This document shows positions 51,492 to 59,695 of a DNA stretch of 64,000 nt, in pieces. Within the stretch, counting starts at the first letter, position 1, and each line of letters begins with the position of its first letter. The stretch is from Streptomyces albiflavescens (GTDB lineage Bacteria > Actinomycetota > Actinomycetes > Streptomycetales > Streptomycetaceae). Both the position numbers and the translations under genes were made by a program. The stretch lies in assembly GCF_014645835.1 (NCBI RefSeq), contig NZ_BMMM01000001.1:481862-545861 (forward strand), written 5' to 3'. The notes below the pieces were generated by a model. That model saw nothing but the letters and a program-made list of their open reading frames with translations. It searched no databases and was not told where the DNA came from.

Positions 51492-51920
51492 TCATACGGC
51501 CTCCCCCAACGCGGCGATCACATCCGCCTTGCGCGGCTGACCGGTGGCGCGGCGTACGACCCGGCCCTCCGCGTCGAGCACCAGCACGGTCGGGGTCTTC
51601 AAGATGTCGAGTTCGCGGACGAGTTCCAGGCGGTCCTCGGCGTCGATCTCGATGTGGGTCACGCCCGGGACCATCTCGGCCACCTCGCCGAGGACCCTGC
51701 GTGTCGCCCGGCACGGGGCGCAGAAGGCACTGGAGAACTGGACGAGCGTGGCCCGTTCACCGAGCCCCTCCCCCAACTCCGCCGCGCCGAGCCGCTTTCC
51801 GCCGTCGCGCCCGCGCACTCTCACCCTCCCGCTCCGCCGCTGATGCAGCACTCCGTACGCGCTCGCCAGCGCGAGCACCACCACGCACACCACAAGTCCG
51901 GTCATCCTCTGCACAAGCAT
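51492..51920 (-). CDS. Membrane-anchored thioredoxin family protein
   Basis: A 142-residue protein: one N-terminal membrane segment (TGLVVCVVVLALASAYGVLH) then a basic linker and a thioredoxin fold with the redox motif FCAPCR and the cis-Pro loop KTPTVLVLDAEG. ATG 51920 is the longest start; ATG 51905 (MTGLVV) would also include the membrane segment. The gene is divergent from a DUF4395 gene, a frequent partner of thioredoxin-like proteins in actinobacteria. It likely reduces or carries sulfur at the cytoplasmic membrane. Confidence 0.85.
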   Translation of the reverse strand: MLVQRMTGLVVCVVVLALASAYGVLHQRRSGRVRVRGRDGGKRLGAAELGEGLGERATLVQFSSAFCAPCRATRRVLGEVAEMVPGVTHIEIDAEDRLELVRELDILKTPTVLVLDAEGRVVRRATGQPRKADVIAALGEAV

Positions 51921-51980
51921 TCACGAGACCGCAAAGATTCCCGACTCCACGGATCCCCCCTCATGCGGAATGCTTGATTC

Positions 51981-52397
51981 ATGGACATCGATGTGAGGGG
52001 CCCGCGATTCGGTGCGGCGGTGACGACCGTCGTACTGGCGGTCGTGCTGATCAGCGGAAGCGCCTGGCTACTGGCCTGGCAGGTGCTGGCGTTCGCGCTG
52101 GGCGCGGCGGGCGGGGTGGCGCGCTCTCCGTACGGCTGGCTGTTCCGGAAGGTCGTGCGCCCCCGTCTGGGGCCGCCGACGGAGTTCGAGGCGCCCGAAC
52201 CGCCGCAGTTCGCGCAGGCGGTAGGACTCGTCTTCGCGGTGGTGGGGCTGATCGGCTACACCGCGGGACCGCAGTGGCTGGGGCTCGCCGCGACCGGTTG
52301 CGCGCTCGCCGCGGCGTTCCTCAATGCGGCGTTCGGGTACTGCTTGGGATGCGAGTTGTACCTGGTCGTACGCCGCATGACGGTACGTCCGGAGTAA
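51981..52397 (+). CDS. DUF4395 family membrane protein
   Basis: A 138-residue protein starting MDIDVRGPRFGAAVTTVVLA, with about four membrane segments. The conserved YGWLFRKVVRPRLGPPTEFE and the terminal FGYCLGCELYLV are the DUF4395 hallmarks; the two Cys in CLGC could exchange electrons or sulfur with the divergent thioredoxin. Function not established. Confidence 0.85.
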   Translation: MDIDVRGPRFGAAVTTVVLAVVLISGSAWLLAWQVLAFALGAAGGVARSPYGWLFRKVVRPRLGPPTEFEAPEPPQFAQAVGLVFAVVGLIGYTAGPQWLGLAATGCALAAAFLNAAFGYCLGCELYLVVRRMTVRPE

Positions 52398-52514
52398 AGG
52401 CGGGTTAAAAGTCCGAGGTGGATCAAGTGATGGACGTGACGAGGATCTCGCCGCTCTGCGGCACCAGGACTGGCCCCCCGTCCGTTCTTCGGGCACGATC
52501 TGCCCAATGCCGTA

Positions 52515-52534
52515 AACCTACGGCTGCGTAACTT
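52515..52534. promoter_or_regulatory. Inverted repeat upstream of the acyltransferase gene
   Basis: AACCTACGGCTGCGTAACTT has TACG/CGTA arms with AA/TT outer ends, about 50-70 bases before the acyltransferase start. Its form fits a TetR-type lipid regulator site; no regulator gene lies nearby. Confidence 0.4.
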
Positions 52535-52583
52535 TCCCGCCGGGAGACCCCTTCCCAGGCAGAGAGAAGGGTCCACTCCGTCC

Positions 52584-53312
52584 ATGGCAGAGCTTGTCTA
52601 CCGTCCCGTCGTCGGTCTCGCCCAAACGTTGTTCAGGGCCTGGGACCTCAAGATCGACTGCAAGGGATCGGAGAACATTCCGCGCTCGGGCGGCGCCGTG
52701 CTGGTGAGCAATCACATCAGCTATCTGGACTTCATCTTCGATGGTCTGGCCGCCCTGCCGCAGAAGCGTCTGGTGCGCTTCATGGCGAAGGAGTCGGTCT
52801 TCCGGCACAAGGTCTCCGGTCCGCTGATGCGCGGCATGAAGCACATCCCCGTGGACCGCAAGCAGGGTGAGACGGCGTACCAGCACGCGCTGGAGTCGCT
52901 GCGCTCCGGCGAGATCGTCGGCGTCTTCCCCGAGGCGACCATCTCGCAGTCCTTCACCTTGAAGAGCTTCAAGTCGGGTGCCGCGCGCATGGCCCAGGAG
53001 GCCGGCGTCCCGCTGATCCCGATCGCCCTGTGGGGCACCCAGCGGCTGTGGACCAAGGGGCACCCGCGCAACTTCAAGCGCAGCCACACCCCGATCACCG
53101 TCCGGGTCGGCGGGCCGGTGGAGGCGCCGCAGGACCAGTACGCGGGCGCCATCACGCGGCGTCTGCGCGAGCGCGTCCAGGAGCTCCTGGAGGCCGCGCA
53201 GCGCGCCTATCCCGTACGGCCCAAGGGTCCGGAGGACACCTGGTGGATGCCCGCCCACCTCGGTGGCACGGCGCCGACTCCCGAAGAGGTGAAGGCGGCC
53301 GAGGCCCGCTGA
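52584..53312 (+). CDS. 1-acyl-sn-glycerol-3-phosphate acyltransferase (PlsC-type)
   Basis: A 242-residue lysophosphatidic-acid-type acyltransferase. The four PlsC motifs are visible: SNHISYLDF (catalytic His and Asp), RFMAKESVFRH, GVFPEATIS and VPLIPIALWGTQ. It adds the second acyl chain in phospholipid synthesis at the membrane. Extra length after motif 4 contains a C-terminal tail typical of Streptomyces copies. The start region has a candidate operator. Confidence 0.92.
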   Translation: MAELVYRPVVGLAQTLFRAWDLKIDCKGSENIPRSGGAVLVSNHISYLDFIFDGLAALPQKRLVRFMAKESVFRHKVSGPLMRGMKHIPVDRKQGETAYQHALESLRSGEIVGVFPEATISQSFTLKSFKSGAARMAQEAGVPLIPIALWGTQRLWTKGHPRNFKRSHTPITVRVGGPVEAPQDQYAGAITRRLRERVQELLEAAQRAYPVRPKGPEDTWWMPAHLGGTAPTPEEVKAAEAR

Positions 53313-53578
53313 ATCGTCGCCTCCGGCCCGGCCGGGGACGCGCTGAATCGTCACTCCTGGGGCGGCCGAGCGCGCGCCGCATGATGACTAAGGCGCGGCG
53401 GCGCGCGCGGAATCGCCGTTCCAGGGCGGCCGGACGCTACTGAAGCGAAGCCGGGGCGTGGACCTCTTTTCCACTTCTCCACGCCCTCCGGCCGCGCTCT
53501 ACGCCGTCTGGACGCTCCGTCAGCCGACGGATACCTTCCCGTATCGAGCGGAAGTCCGGGGAAGGGGGCCCGAGTTCC

Positions 53579-53899
53579 GTGCTGGCAGAAGTCGCGGCCG
53601 GCGTGATCGTGGAAGCCGTCACCGCAACGGCCCGGTGGCTGCGGCGCGCGTCGGCGAGTACGGGCGGCCGGGGCCAGGCCCTGCTCCGCTGGTTCGACAC
53701 CTGTCAGCTCGTGCCCGCGCGGGGCCACGGCCCCGCGCGGCCGGTCGAGGAGTTCCTGCGCTGCGACGACGGCCAGGCCGTGGTGCACGAGCTGCTCGCC
53801 GCCCGACTCACCGACGCGCCGGAATCAGTGATTGCGGGGCTGCGCGAGGCGTATGTGTCCTGCGCCCGTGGCGTGGCCATTGCCCTCGTCGACCAGTGA
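53579..53899 (+). pseudogene. 5' fragment of an unidentified gene cut by insertion sequences
   Basis: GTG 53579 opens a frame of 106 residues beginning MLAEVAAGVIVEAVTATARW with QALLRWFDTCQLV and a helical segment ending LREAYV. The last 15-20 residues are derived from the insertion-sequence remnant that starts near 53875, so the gene is cut off. The N-terminus resembles the start of larger Streptomyces proteins of unknown function, but I cannot name it. No continuation of the gene is found beyond the insertion sequences. Confidence 0.6.
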
Positions 53900-54190
53900 G
53901 TTGCGTTCTTCGGGGTGCTCTCCAGTGTCCTGGTGACCACGGCGGCGACCTGCTCGTCGGTGACCGTCCTGGGTCCGCCGGACCGTGGCATGTCGCCCAG
54001 GCCGGCGATCCGGTGCTCGATACACCGAGCCCGCCAGCGTCCCACCGCATGGGGTGTCGAGCCGAGTTGGGCGGCCACATCCTTATTGGACGCCCCGCTC
54101 GCGCACGCCAGGATGATCCGGCACCGCAAAGCCCACGCCTGCGGCGTGGAACGGCGCCGCACCCACCCCTCCAGCGCACCCCGTTCCACA
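53875..54190 (-). pseudogene. IS630-type transposase fragment
   Basis: On the minus strand the sequence reads GALEGWVRRRSTPQAWALRC, then the helix-turn-helix SNKDVAAQLGSTPHAVGRWR and THWSTRAMA, which is the N-terminal DNA-binding half of IS630-family transposases. The first 20 or so residues and the whole DDE catalytic half are missing. Its left end is fused to the unknown gene at 53579 and its right end to another transposase fragment near 54190. Confidence 0.8.
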
Positions 54191-55235
54191 GTCGCAGGTA
54201 TGCCTGCCAGAGACGGTCGGCGTCCGCCGGAGTGGCGTTGGTGCCGGACCACCACAGCCAGACCGGCTTCGGTGTTGCTCCGCTGGGCAGGTGGCCGATG
54301 TCCAGGCGGATCACCGTCCCTTCGACGATGGGGAGGGTGCCGTCGGCGGCTGCCCAGGAAGAGCGGTGGGTCAGTTTGGGGTGGAGTCGGTCCCAGGAAC
54401 GGGCCCTGGCGGTGCCGTAGAGACGTGTGTCGGCAACCGTTTCGGTGTCCGGGGTGCCCCAGGTGTCAGGCTGCCCGAAGACGAACTCGCCGCCATGCCG
54501 GGGCGGTCGGCCCTGGGTGTGCGGGAGCCGCGGTGGGACAGCCCTGCGCAGGACGCGGTCGGATCGCATCCTGGCCAGCACCTGGACCGGCAGGTCTTTG
54601 AGGAGGAAGCCGAGGCGGGGTGCGTCGTATCCGGCGTCCGCGACGATGAGGATGTCGGGGTCGCCCGTCCGCCACTGCCCCGCGGTGATCAGTCGCTGAA
54701 GCAGATCGCGCAACTGCCGGGCGGTGACCGTGGCGGTGTCGTCCCCGGGTCTCAGACGCAGTGCGTCCAGCGGTGCGGTCCATGAGCTGCGGCCCGGCTC
54801 GAGCGCGCAGATGATCGAGTACGGCCAGCCGGGGATGGGGATGTGCTGGTCCTTGCCCCGGCCATAGGTGTGGCACAGGATCCGTTCCGGTGAGGTGTGG
54901 GCGTCGGGCCGCAGCCAGCAGGTGACATCGACAGCCAGGACCAGCCGGCCGTCGGCAGCCCGCGGCAGCGGCACTGCGGCCAGTGCCCGCCGCAGCCGGC
55001 CGGCATCGATGCGTCCACGGGCCACAGCCGCGTAGAGCCCGCCATGGCCGCGGCGGTGTTCACCCACCAGTGACAGCTCGGCCGGCGACCTCACCGGCCC
55101 ATCGCCGCACAGAACGGCATCAGCCAGCTCGAACAACGCGTCCGAACGAGCGGTCAGACAGGCATAGAACTCCCCCCGGAAGCATGACAGTTGTGCCAAC
55201 GCCTCTCGCCGGGCGTCGTGATGCAGCAGACTCAT
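54190..55235 (-). pseudogene. Truncated DDE transposase (NF041680-like), 3' end lost
   Basis: From ATG 55235 about 348 residues are intact: LSCFRGEFYACLTARSDALF, LVLAVDVTCWLRPDAHTSPE (first catalytic Asp), GWPYSIICALEPGRSSW, ILIVADAGYDAPRLGFLLKD (second Asp) and ADRLWQAYLR. There the frame changes abruptly into the IS630 fragment, so the final third with the catalytic Glu is gone. It cannot be an active transposase. The 5' boundary of the element lies near 55366. Confidence 0.82.
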
Positions 55236-55373
55236 CCTCACGGCCTTCGTGCTGGACGTGTGTGTTCCTTGGTCGGAGCACATGTTCAGCCGAAGGCCGC
55301 TTCCATGTACGGCGGTTACCGGACCGGTGATCAAGTTCGACACACCATTCGACGCCGGACGTTAAAGATCAAG

Positions 55374-56434
55374 CTAGGGCCTGTCGCGAAAGTGGATCGG
55401 CTGTCAGACCTGCCTGGGATGCTCCGAGCATGGAGATGACAGCGCAACTGACGATCGACTGCTCCGATCCGCAGAGAATGGTGACTTTCTGGGCCGAGGC
55501 CCTGGGCTACGTGCCTGAGCCCCCGCCGGGCGGGCACGCCACGTGGCGTGCTTACTGGGCGGCGGTGGGGGTGCCCGAGGCAGACCTGCCAGCCGGTGCC
55601 GGGGATATTCCGGAGTCGATCATCGATCCCGCGGGACGTGGACCGAGGGTGTGGTTCCAGCAGGTTCCGGAGCCGAAGGTCGCCAAGAACCGGTGGCACT
55701 TCGACCTGAAGGTCGGTGGGGGCCGTGACGTCCCACTGGACGCCCGCACACAGCGGGTCAAGGCTACGGTGGAACGGCTGGTCAAAGCTGGTGCCACCAT
55801 GCTGCAGATCAAGGATGAGCCGGACATGGGGCTCTACGCCGCCGCCATGCAGGACCCCGAGGGCAACGAATTCGACGTCGTCTGAGGGCCATTGGGACGG
55901 TGCTGGTCACAGCCACTCGTTCACGGCTGCGACCAGCACCAGCCGACGGTGACGACGCAGATGCGGTCGCTGGAGGAGCAGTTGGGTCGGCGGCCGCGCG
56001 GCTGCTGAGCCTTTCCCAGCCGACGGGTCCTCGATGTGATCAGCCAGGTGTCCGACAAGGTCGCACGGCACTTCGGCGGCACTCTCAGCTTCCGTGCTCT
56101 CGTCCCCGCCCCCGGGGCACGGACCGACTGGCGGCTGCCGGACAACAGTCGCTCCTTCGCCCGCGTCGCAGCCACGGTCCTCGCGGGCGTGGGCGGGCAG
56201 TACAAGGCGGTCGCAAAAACGCTGGAGACGGCGCTCGAAACCTCAGAGGCACGCCAGAAGATCGCGCCACCGAAGAATCCGCTGTCCGCCTCGCGAGGTG
56301 ACAGCGTGTCGGGAGGCGCTGCTGTACGACGATCCGCACCGGCCTCTACCTGGATCCAACGACGTCCTGGAAGTGCCCTGAACCCGCCGCGTGCCTGGGC
56401 CCGGCGCGAGGTGAACTTCCTGCGACAGCCCTAG
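55374..56434. mobile_element. CTAG-bounded inverted-repeat segment carrying a VOC gene
   Basis: CTAGGGCCTGTCGCGAAAGT starts at 55374, and its imperfect inverted copy (read on the minus strand as CTAGGGCTGTCGCAGGAAGT) ends at 56434. Such ends resemble IS5-type termini next to CTAG targets. No transposase gene lies between, only a VOC gene and decayed sequence, so the segment may be a nonautonomous element or two solo ends of different copies. Confidence 0.45.
55430..55885 (+). CDS. VOC family (glyoxalase-like) protein
   Basis: A 151-residue protein of the vicinal oxygen chelate fold, two beta-alpha-beta-beta-beta units. It has AQLTIDCSDPQRMVTFWAEA at the start, WHFDLKVGGG in the middle and MQDPEGNEFDVV at the end, the last matching the metal Glu of the family. 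Substrate unknown; glyoxalase-like or resistance functions are possible. It starts 35 bases inside the inverted-repeat segment and may have travelled with it. Confidence 0.82.
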   Translation: MEMTAQLTIDCSDPQRMVTFWAEALGYVPEPPPGGHATWRAYWAAVGVPEADLPAGAGDIPESIIDPAGRGPRVWFQQVPEPKVAKNRWHFDLKVGGGRDVPLDARTQRVKATVERLVKAGATMLQIKDEPDMGLYAAAMQDPEGNEFDVV

Positions 56435-56452
56435 GTTGCGGCGCCTCACCAC
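55886..56452. other. Region of decayed sequence with a LysR-like remnant
   Basis: Between the VOC and B3/B4 genes no intact gene is seen. At 55931-56008 the plus strand reads DQHQPTVTTQMRSLEEQLGR, like the helix-turn-helix of LysR regulators, then stops. A frame from GTG 56036 (ISQVSDKVARHFGGTLSFRA, then LVPAPGARTDWRLP) looks coding-like but has no family I recognise and loses its character by 56350. I treat both as remnants. Confidence 0.4.
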
Positions 56453-57145
56453 CTACTGCGGAGCATGCACCGTGATCTGCGCACCGGGGCTGAACTTCTC
56501 CAGCAGTTCGGCGAGTTCGGCGCCGGCGGACTCGACGTCGGCCACCGGCATCGGCGCCAGGCTCTCCAGCAGGAAGATCGCCGATACGGACTCTTCCGTG
56601 AGCCGGGTGCGCGGACCCTGCCGCCAGTTCCAGCGTCGGCAGGTGACGCCCGCGTCGTCGCGCCACACCACCTCGCCCGCGTCGGGGTGCTCGACGGCCT
56701 CCTCGCCGCCCGCGACGGTCACGAAGTCCTCGTCGCCGGTGGCGCGCACGAGTCGCATCGCGCCCTGGATGTGGTCGATGTCCTCACCGCCGACCGGGAT
56801 CAGGTGGGCGACGCTGATCGCGTTGTAGACGTCCACGAGGACGTTGATCCGAGGCAGTCCGGCGTCCGAGAGGGCGCGCTTGGCCAGCGCCTCCGCCGAG
56901 TTGCGGGTGCGCGACGGCTTGGAGCCGAATGCGGTGTACATCTCCCGCCAGGCCGCCAGGTGCGGATCCTCGTGCGGAGCCCGACCGTCCAGGCGTACGG
57001 CAAGTCGTCGCGCCGCGTCGTCGAGCAGCGCCGAAGTCTCCGCGGTGCTGGGACCGTTGACCAGTCCGTACGCCCCGATGGCGACATGGGTGAAGCCGGG
57101 CGCGAGGGCGCGCACCTCGTCGGACACGGTGAGCGTGAGAGTCAT
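56453..57145 (-). CDS. B3/B4 domain-containing protein
   Basis: A 230-residue protein from ATG 57145. It has the B3/B4 fold known from the phenylalanyl-tRNA synthetase beta chain: SKPSRTRNSAEALAKRALSD, PRINVLVDVYNAISVAHLIP, VGGEDIDHIQGAMRLVRATG and WRDDAGVTCRRWNWRQGPRT. Stand-alone B3/B4 proteins are thought to bind aminoacyl or amino-acid ligands, with no firm role. It follows the transglutaminase-like gene by 22 bases in one operon. Confidence 0.85.
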   Translation of the reverse strand: MTLTLTVSDEVRALAPGFTHVAIGAYGLVNGPSTAETSALLDDAARRLAVRLDGRAPHEDPHLAAWREMYTAFGSKPSRTRNSAEALAKRALSDAGLPRINVLVDVYNAISVAHLIPVGGEDIDHIQGAMRLVRATGDEDFVTVAGGEEAVEHPDAGEVVWRDDAGVTCRRWNWRQGPRTRLTEESVSAIFLLESLAPMPVADVESAGAELAELLEKFSPGAQITVHAPQ

Positions 57146-57167
57146 CGTCTGCCTTGCCTGCCTTGGC

Positions 57168-57761
57168 TCAGAATGCGGTGGGGAGCGTCTGCCAGAGGGA
57201 GGGCCGGTCCGGGGCCTCCTTGAGGGCACGCAGAACGGCCGGGTGAGGTTCAGCGTACAGTACCGGGTAGTCCACCTCACTGGACTTCCGGTCGGGCACC
57301 CAGGCCAGCCGCTCGCCGTCGAGCGAGAACTGCGCGTCGACGCCGGGCTTGTTCCCCCGGCAGTCCTGCCGGTGCCAGGCCCCGTTGAACCGGACAGCCA
57401 CCAGACCGTGCACGGCGTGCCCGCTGCCGTCGTCGTGCAGCAGCGACTGGTAGCACAGGGCCGTCGGGATGTCCTCCGCCCGCAGCAGCGCTGCCAGCGC
57501 GTGCGCCTTGGCGTGACAGATGCCGGTGCGCCGCTCCAGGACGTCGGAGGCGCGCCAGGTGACGCGCAGGTCACCCGCGTCCTGCGAGTGCGGAATGGCG
57601 TCGCGCACGAACTCGTATGCGGCCTGCGCATAGGCATACGAGTCGGCGGCACCCTTCGCGAGGCGTGCGGCCACCTCGCGGACGACCGGGTGGTGATGGT
57701 CGATGACCTCGCCGGCGGCCAAGTAGGCAGACAGGTCAGGGGTTTCCTGGATGAGCTCCAT
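57168..57761 (-). CDS. Transglutaminase-like domain protein
   Basis: A 197-residue protein from ATG 57761. The transglutaminase/protease-like core has the Cys nucleophile in RRTGICHAKAHALAALLRAE, the His in HAVHGLVAVRFNGAWHRQDC and the Asp in the same region, so the catalytic triad is complete. Such bacterial proteins act as cysteine peptidases or amide-transfer enzymes. It is the first gene of an operon with the B3/B4 protein and is likely transcribed without a leader from the adjacent promoter. Confidence 0.85.
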   Translation of the reverse strand: MELIQETPDLSAYLAAGEVIDHHHPVVREVAARLAKGAADSYAYAQAAYEFVRDAIPHSQDAGDLRVTWRASDVLERRTGICHAKAHALAALLRAEDIPTALCYQSLLHDDGSGHAVHGLVAVRFNGAWHRQDCRGNKPGVDAQFSLDGERLAWVPDRKSSEVDYPVLYAEPHPAVLRALKEAPDRPSLWQTLPTAF

Positions 57762-57778
57762 GCCTGCAGAGCATAGGA

Positions 57779-57820
57779 ATACGGTCGACCGGGAGTCAAT
57801 GACTTTTCGATCGACCGTAT
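57779..57820 (-). promoter_or_regulatory. Inverted repeat and promoter of the transglutaminase-like gene
   Basis: ATACGGTCGA (57779-57788) and TCGACCGTAT (57811-57820) are perfect 10-base inverted arms. On the minus strand a -35-like TTGACT and a -10-like TATGCT 18 bases later lie within or next to them, placing the start of transcription at the ATG at 57761: a leaderless transcript under an operator. Confidence 0.6.
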
Positions 57821-57839
57821 ATCTATGCATTGCTGCAGG

Positions 57840-58913
57840 CTAGTGGTGGGCCATCTCCTCCTTGAGAGCCGCCACGAACCCGTCGACATCGTCCTCGGTC
57901 GTGTCGAAGGCGCACATCCAGCGGACGTCGCCCGCGGTCTCGTCCCAGAAGTAGAAGCGATAGCGCTTCTGCAGGCGCTCGCTCACGTCGTGCGGCAGCC
58001 GCGCGAAGACCGCGTTGGCCTGGACCGGATAGAGGATCTCCACCCCGTGCACCGCGCGTACGCCCTCGGCCAGTCGCTGCGCCATCTCGTTCGAGTGCCG
58101 CGCGTTGCGCAGCCACAGGTCCTTGGCGAGCAGCGCCTCCAGCTGTACGGAGACGAAGCGCATCTTGGAGGCGAGCTGCATCGACAGCTTGCGCAGATGC
58201 TTCATATGGCTGACGGCGTCCTGGTTGAGGACGACGACGGCCTCGCCGAACAGCGCGCCGTTCTTCGTCCCGCCCAGCGACAGGATGTCGACGCCGACCG
58301 CGTTGGTGAACGTCCGCATCGGGACGTCCAGGGAGGCAGCCGCGTTGGATATCCGGGACCCGTCCAGGTGCACCTTCATGCCGTGCGCGTGGGCGTGGTC
58401 GCAGATCGCGCGGATCTCGTCGGGCGTGTAGAGGGTGCCCAGCTCGGTGCTCTGAGTGATGGAGACGACCTGGGGCATCGCCCGGTGCTCGTCGTCCCAC
58501 CCGAACGCCTGCCGGTCGATCAGCTCGGGGGTGAGCTTCCCGTCGGGCGTGGGCACCGTGAGCAGCTTGAGGCCACCCATGCGCTCGGGGGCGCCGCCCT
58601 CGTCGACGTTGATGTGCGCACTCTCCGCGCAGATCACCGCGCCCCAGCGGTCGGTGACCGCCTGGAGCGCTACCACGTTCGCTCCGGTCCCGTTGAAGAC
58701 GGGGAACGCCTCCGCCGTGGCACCGAAATGGCTGCGGATGATCTGCTGGAGGTTCGCGGTGTAGTCGTCCTCGCCGTACGCGACCTGATGGCCGTCGTTA
58801 GCCAGCGCCAGGGCGGCCAGCACCTCCGGGTGGGCCCCCGCGTAGTTGTCGCTGGCGAAACCTCGGACGGCCGGGTCGTGGTGACGCTTCGCGTCGGTCT
58901 TCGGAGGGTTCAC
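57840..58913 (-). CDS. Low-specificity L-threonine aldolase
   Basis: A 357-residue pyridoxal phosphate enzyme from GTG 58913. Landmarks are RGFASDNYAGAHPEVLAALA, YGEDDYTANL, the substrate loop VFNGTGANVVAL, HAHGMKVHLDGSRISNAAAS (Asp for PLP nitrogen) and the Schiff-base Lys in ILSLGGTKNGALFG. It cleaves threonine or allo-threonine to glycine and acetaldehyde. Its GTG overlaps the SDR stop (GTGA), making it the third gene of the DUF6421 operon. Confidence 0.92.
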   Translation of the reverse strand: MNPPKTDAKRHHDPAVRGFASDNYAGAHPEVLAALALANDGHQVAYGEDDYTANLQQIIRSHFGATAEAFPVFNGTGANVVALQAVTDRWGAVICAESAHINVDEGGAPERMGGLKLLTVPTPDGKLTPELIDRQAFGWDDEHRAMPQVVSITQSTELGTLYTPDEIRAICDHAHAHGMKVHLDGSRISNAAASLDVPMRTFTNAVGVDILSLGGTKNGALFGEAVVVLNQDAVSHMKHLRKLSMQLASKMRFVSVQLEALLAKDLWLRNARHSNEMAQRLAEGVRAVHGVEILYPVQANAVFARLPHDVSERLQKRYRFYFWDETAGDVRWMCAFDTTEDDVDGFVAALKEEMAHH

Positions 58914-59695
58914 GGAGTCTCGGTGAGCCACAGACGGTTTCCGTTCACTTCTGCGGCGGACTTCTCCCAGACGCCGGCGATGGCCTCGGCCAGGTCCTTG
59001 ACGTCCGTGAAGCCCGCGAACTTCGCGTTCGGGCGCTCGGCGCGCATCGCGTCGTGCACCAGTGCCTTGACCACCAGGATCGCAGCCGCCGACGTCGGCC
59101 CCTCGGCACCCCCGGCCTTGCGGAAGAAGTCGGCCATGGCCAGCGTCCACGCTTCGGCGGCGGCCTTGGCGGCGGCGTAGGCGGCGTTGCCCGCGGTGGG
59201 CTTGCTCGCGCCCGCCGCGCTGATCAGGAGGTACCGGCCGCGGTCGCTGCGCTGCAGCGCCTCGTGGAACGCGAGGGAGGTGTGCTGCACCGTGCGGATG
59301 AGCAGCAGCTCCAGGAAATCCCAGTCGTCGAGGCTGGTCTTGGTGAACGTCTCGCTGCCACGCCAGCCGCCGACGAGATGGACCAGGCCGTCGACCCGGC
59401 CGAAGTCCTTCTCGATACGGGTGGCCCAGTCGCGGGTCGAGTCCAGGTCGAGCAGGTCGACCGTGTCCCCGACGACGGTGGCACCGCCGTGCCCGTAGCG
59501 GGCCGCGTCCACGGCCTCCGCGAGCCGCTCGGGGTCGTTGTCCGAACCGACGACGATCGCACCCGCGTCGGCAAGCCGGGCCAGCGTCGCGCGCCCGGCG
59601 GGTCCACCCGCACCGGCCACCGCGATCACCGCACCGCTGAGAGCTCCGTTGCCCATCTTCTTCGCCTCCTGAGCGTCCTCGACGCGGGCGCTCAC
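58910..59695 (-). CDS. SDR family oxidoreductase
   Basis: A 261-residue short-chain dehydrogenase. Cofactor motif IAVAGAGGPAGRATLARLAD, acidic SDNDP after beta-2 (NAD-type), HLVGGW instead of the usual NAG, catalytic Ser in LLISAAGASKPTAGN and the Tyr-Lys pair in AAYAAAKAAAEAW. GTG 59695 overlaps the DUF6421 stop and its stop overlaps the aldolase start, so three genes are translated as a unit. Substrate unknown; a link to aldehyde or hydroxy-amino-acid turnover is suggested by the aldolase. Confidence 0.9.
   Translation of the reverse strand: MSARVEDAQEAKKMGNGALSGAVIAVAGAGGPAGRATLARLADAGAIVVGSDNDPERLAEAVDAARYGHGGATVVGDTVDLLDLDSTRDWATRIEKDFGRVDGLVHLVGGWRGSETFTKTSLDDWDFLELLLIRTVQHTSLAFHEALQRSDRGRYLLISAAGASKPTAGNAAYAAAKAAAEAWTLAMADFFRKAGGAEGPTSAAAILVVKALVHDAMRAERPNAKFAGFTDVKDLAEAIAGVWEKSAAEVNGNRLWLTETP

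Noticed and set aside
53808..55343. Single 511-residue transposase
   Set aside because: The C-terminal 160 residues are not transposase in that frame; the true IS630 reading lies in another frame, so it is a fusion of two fragments.
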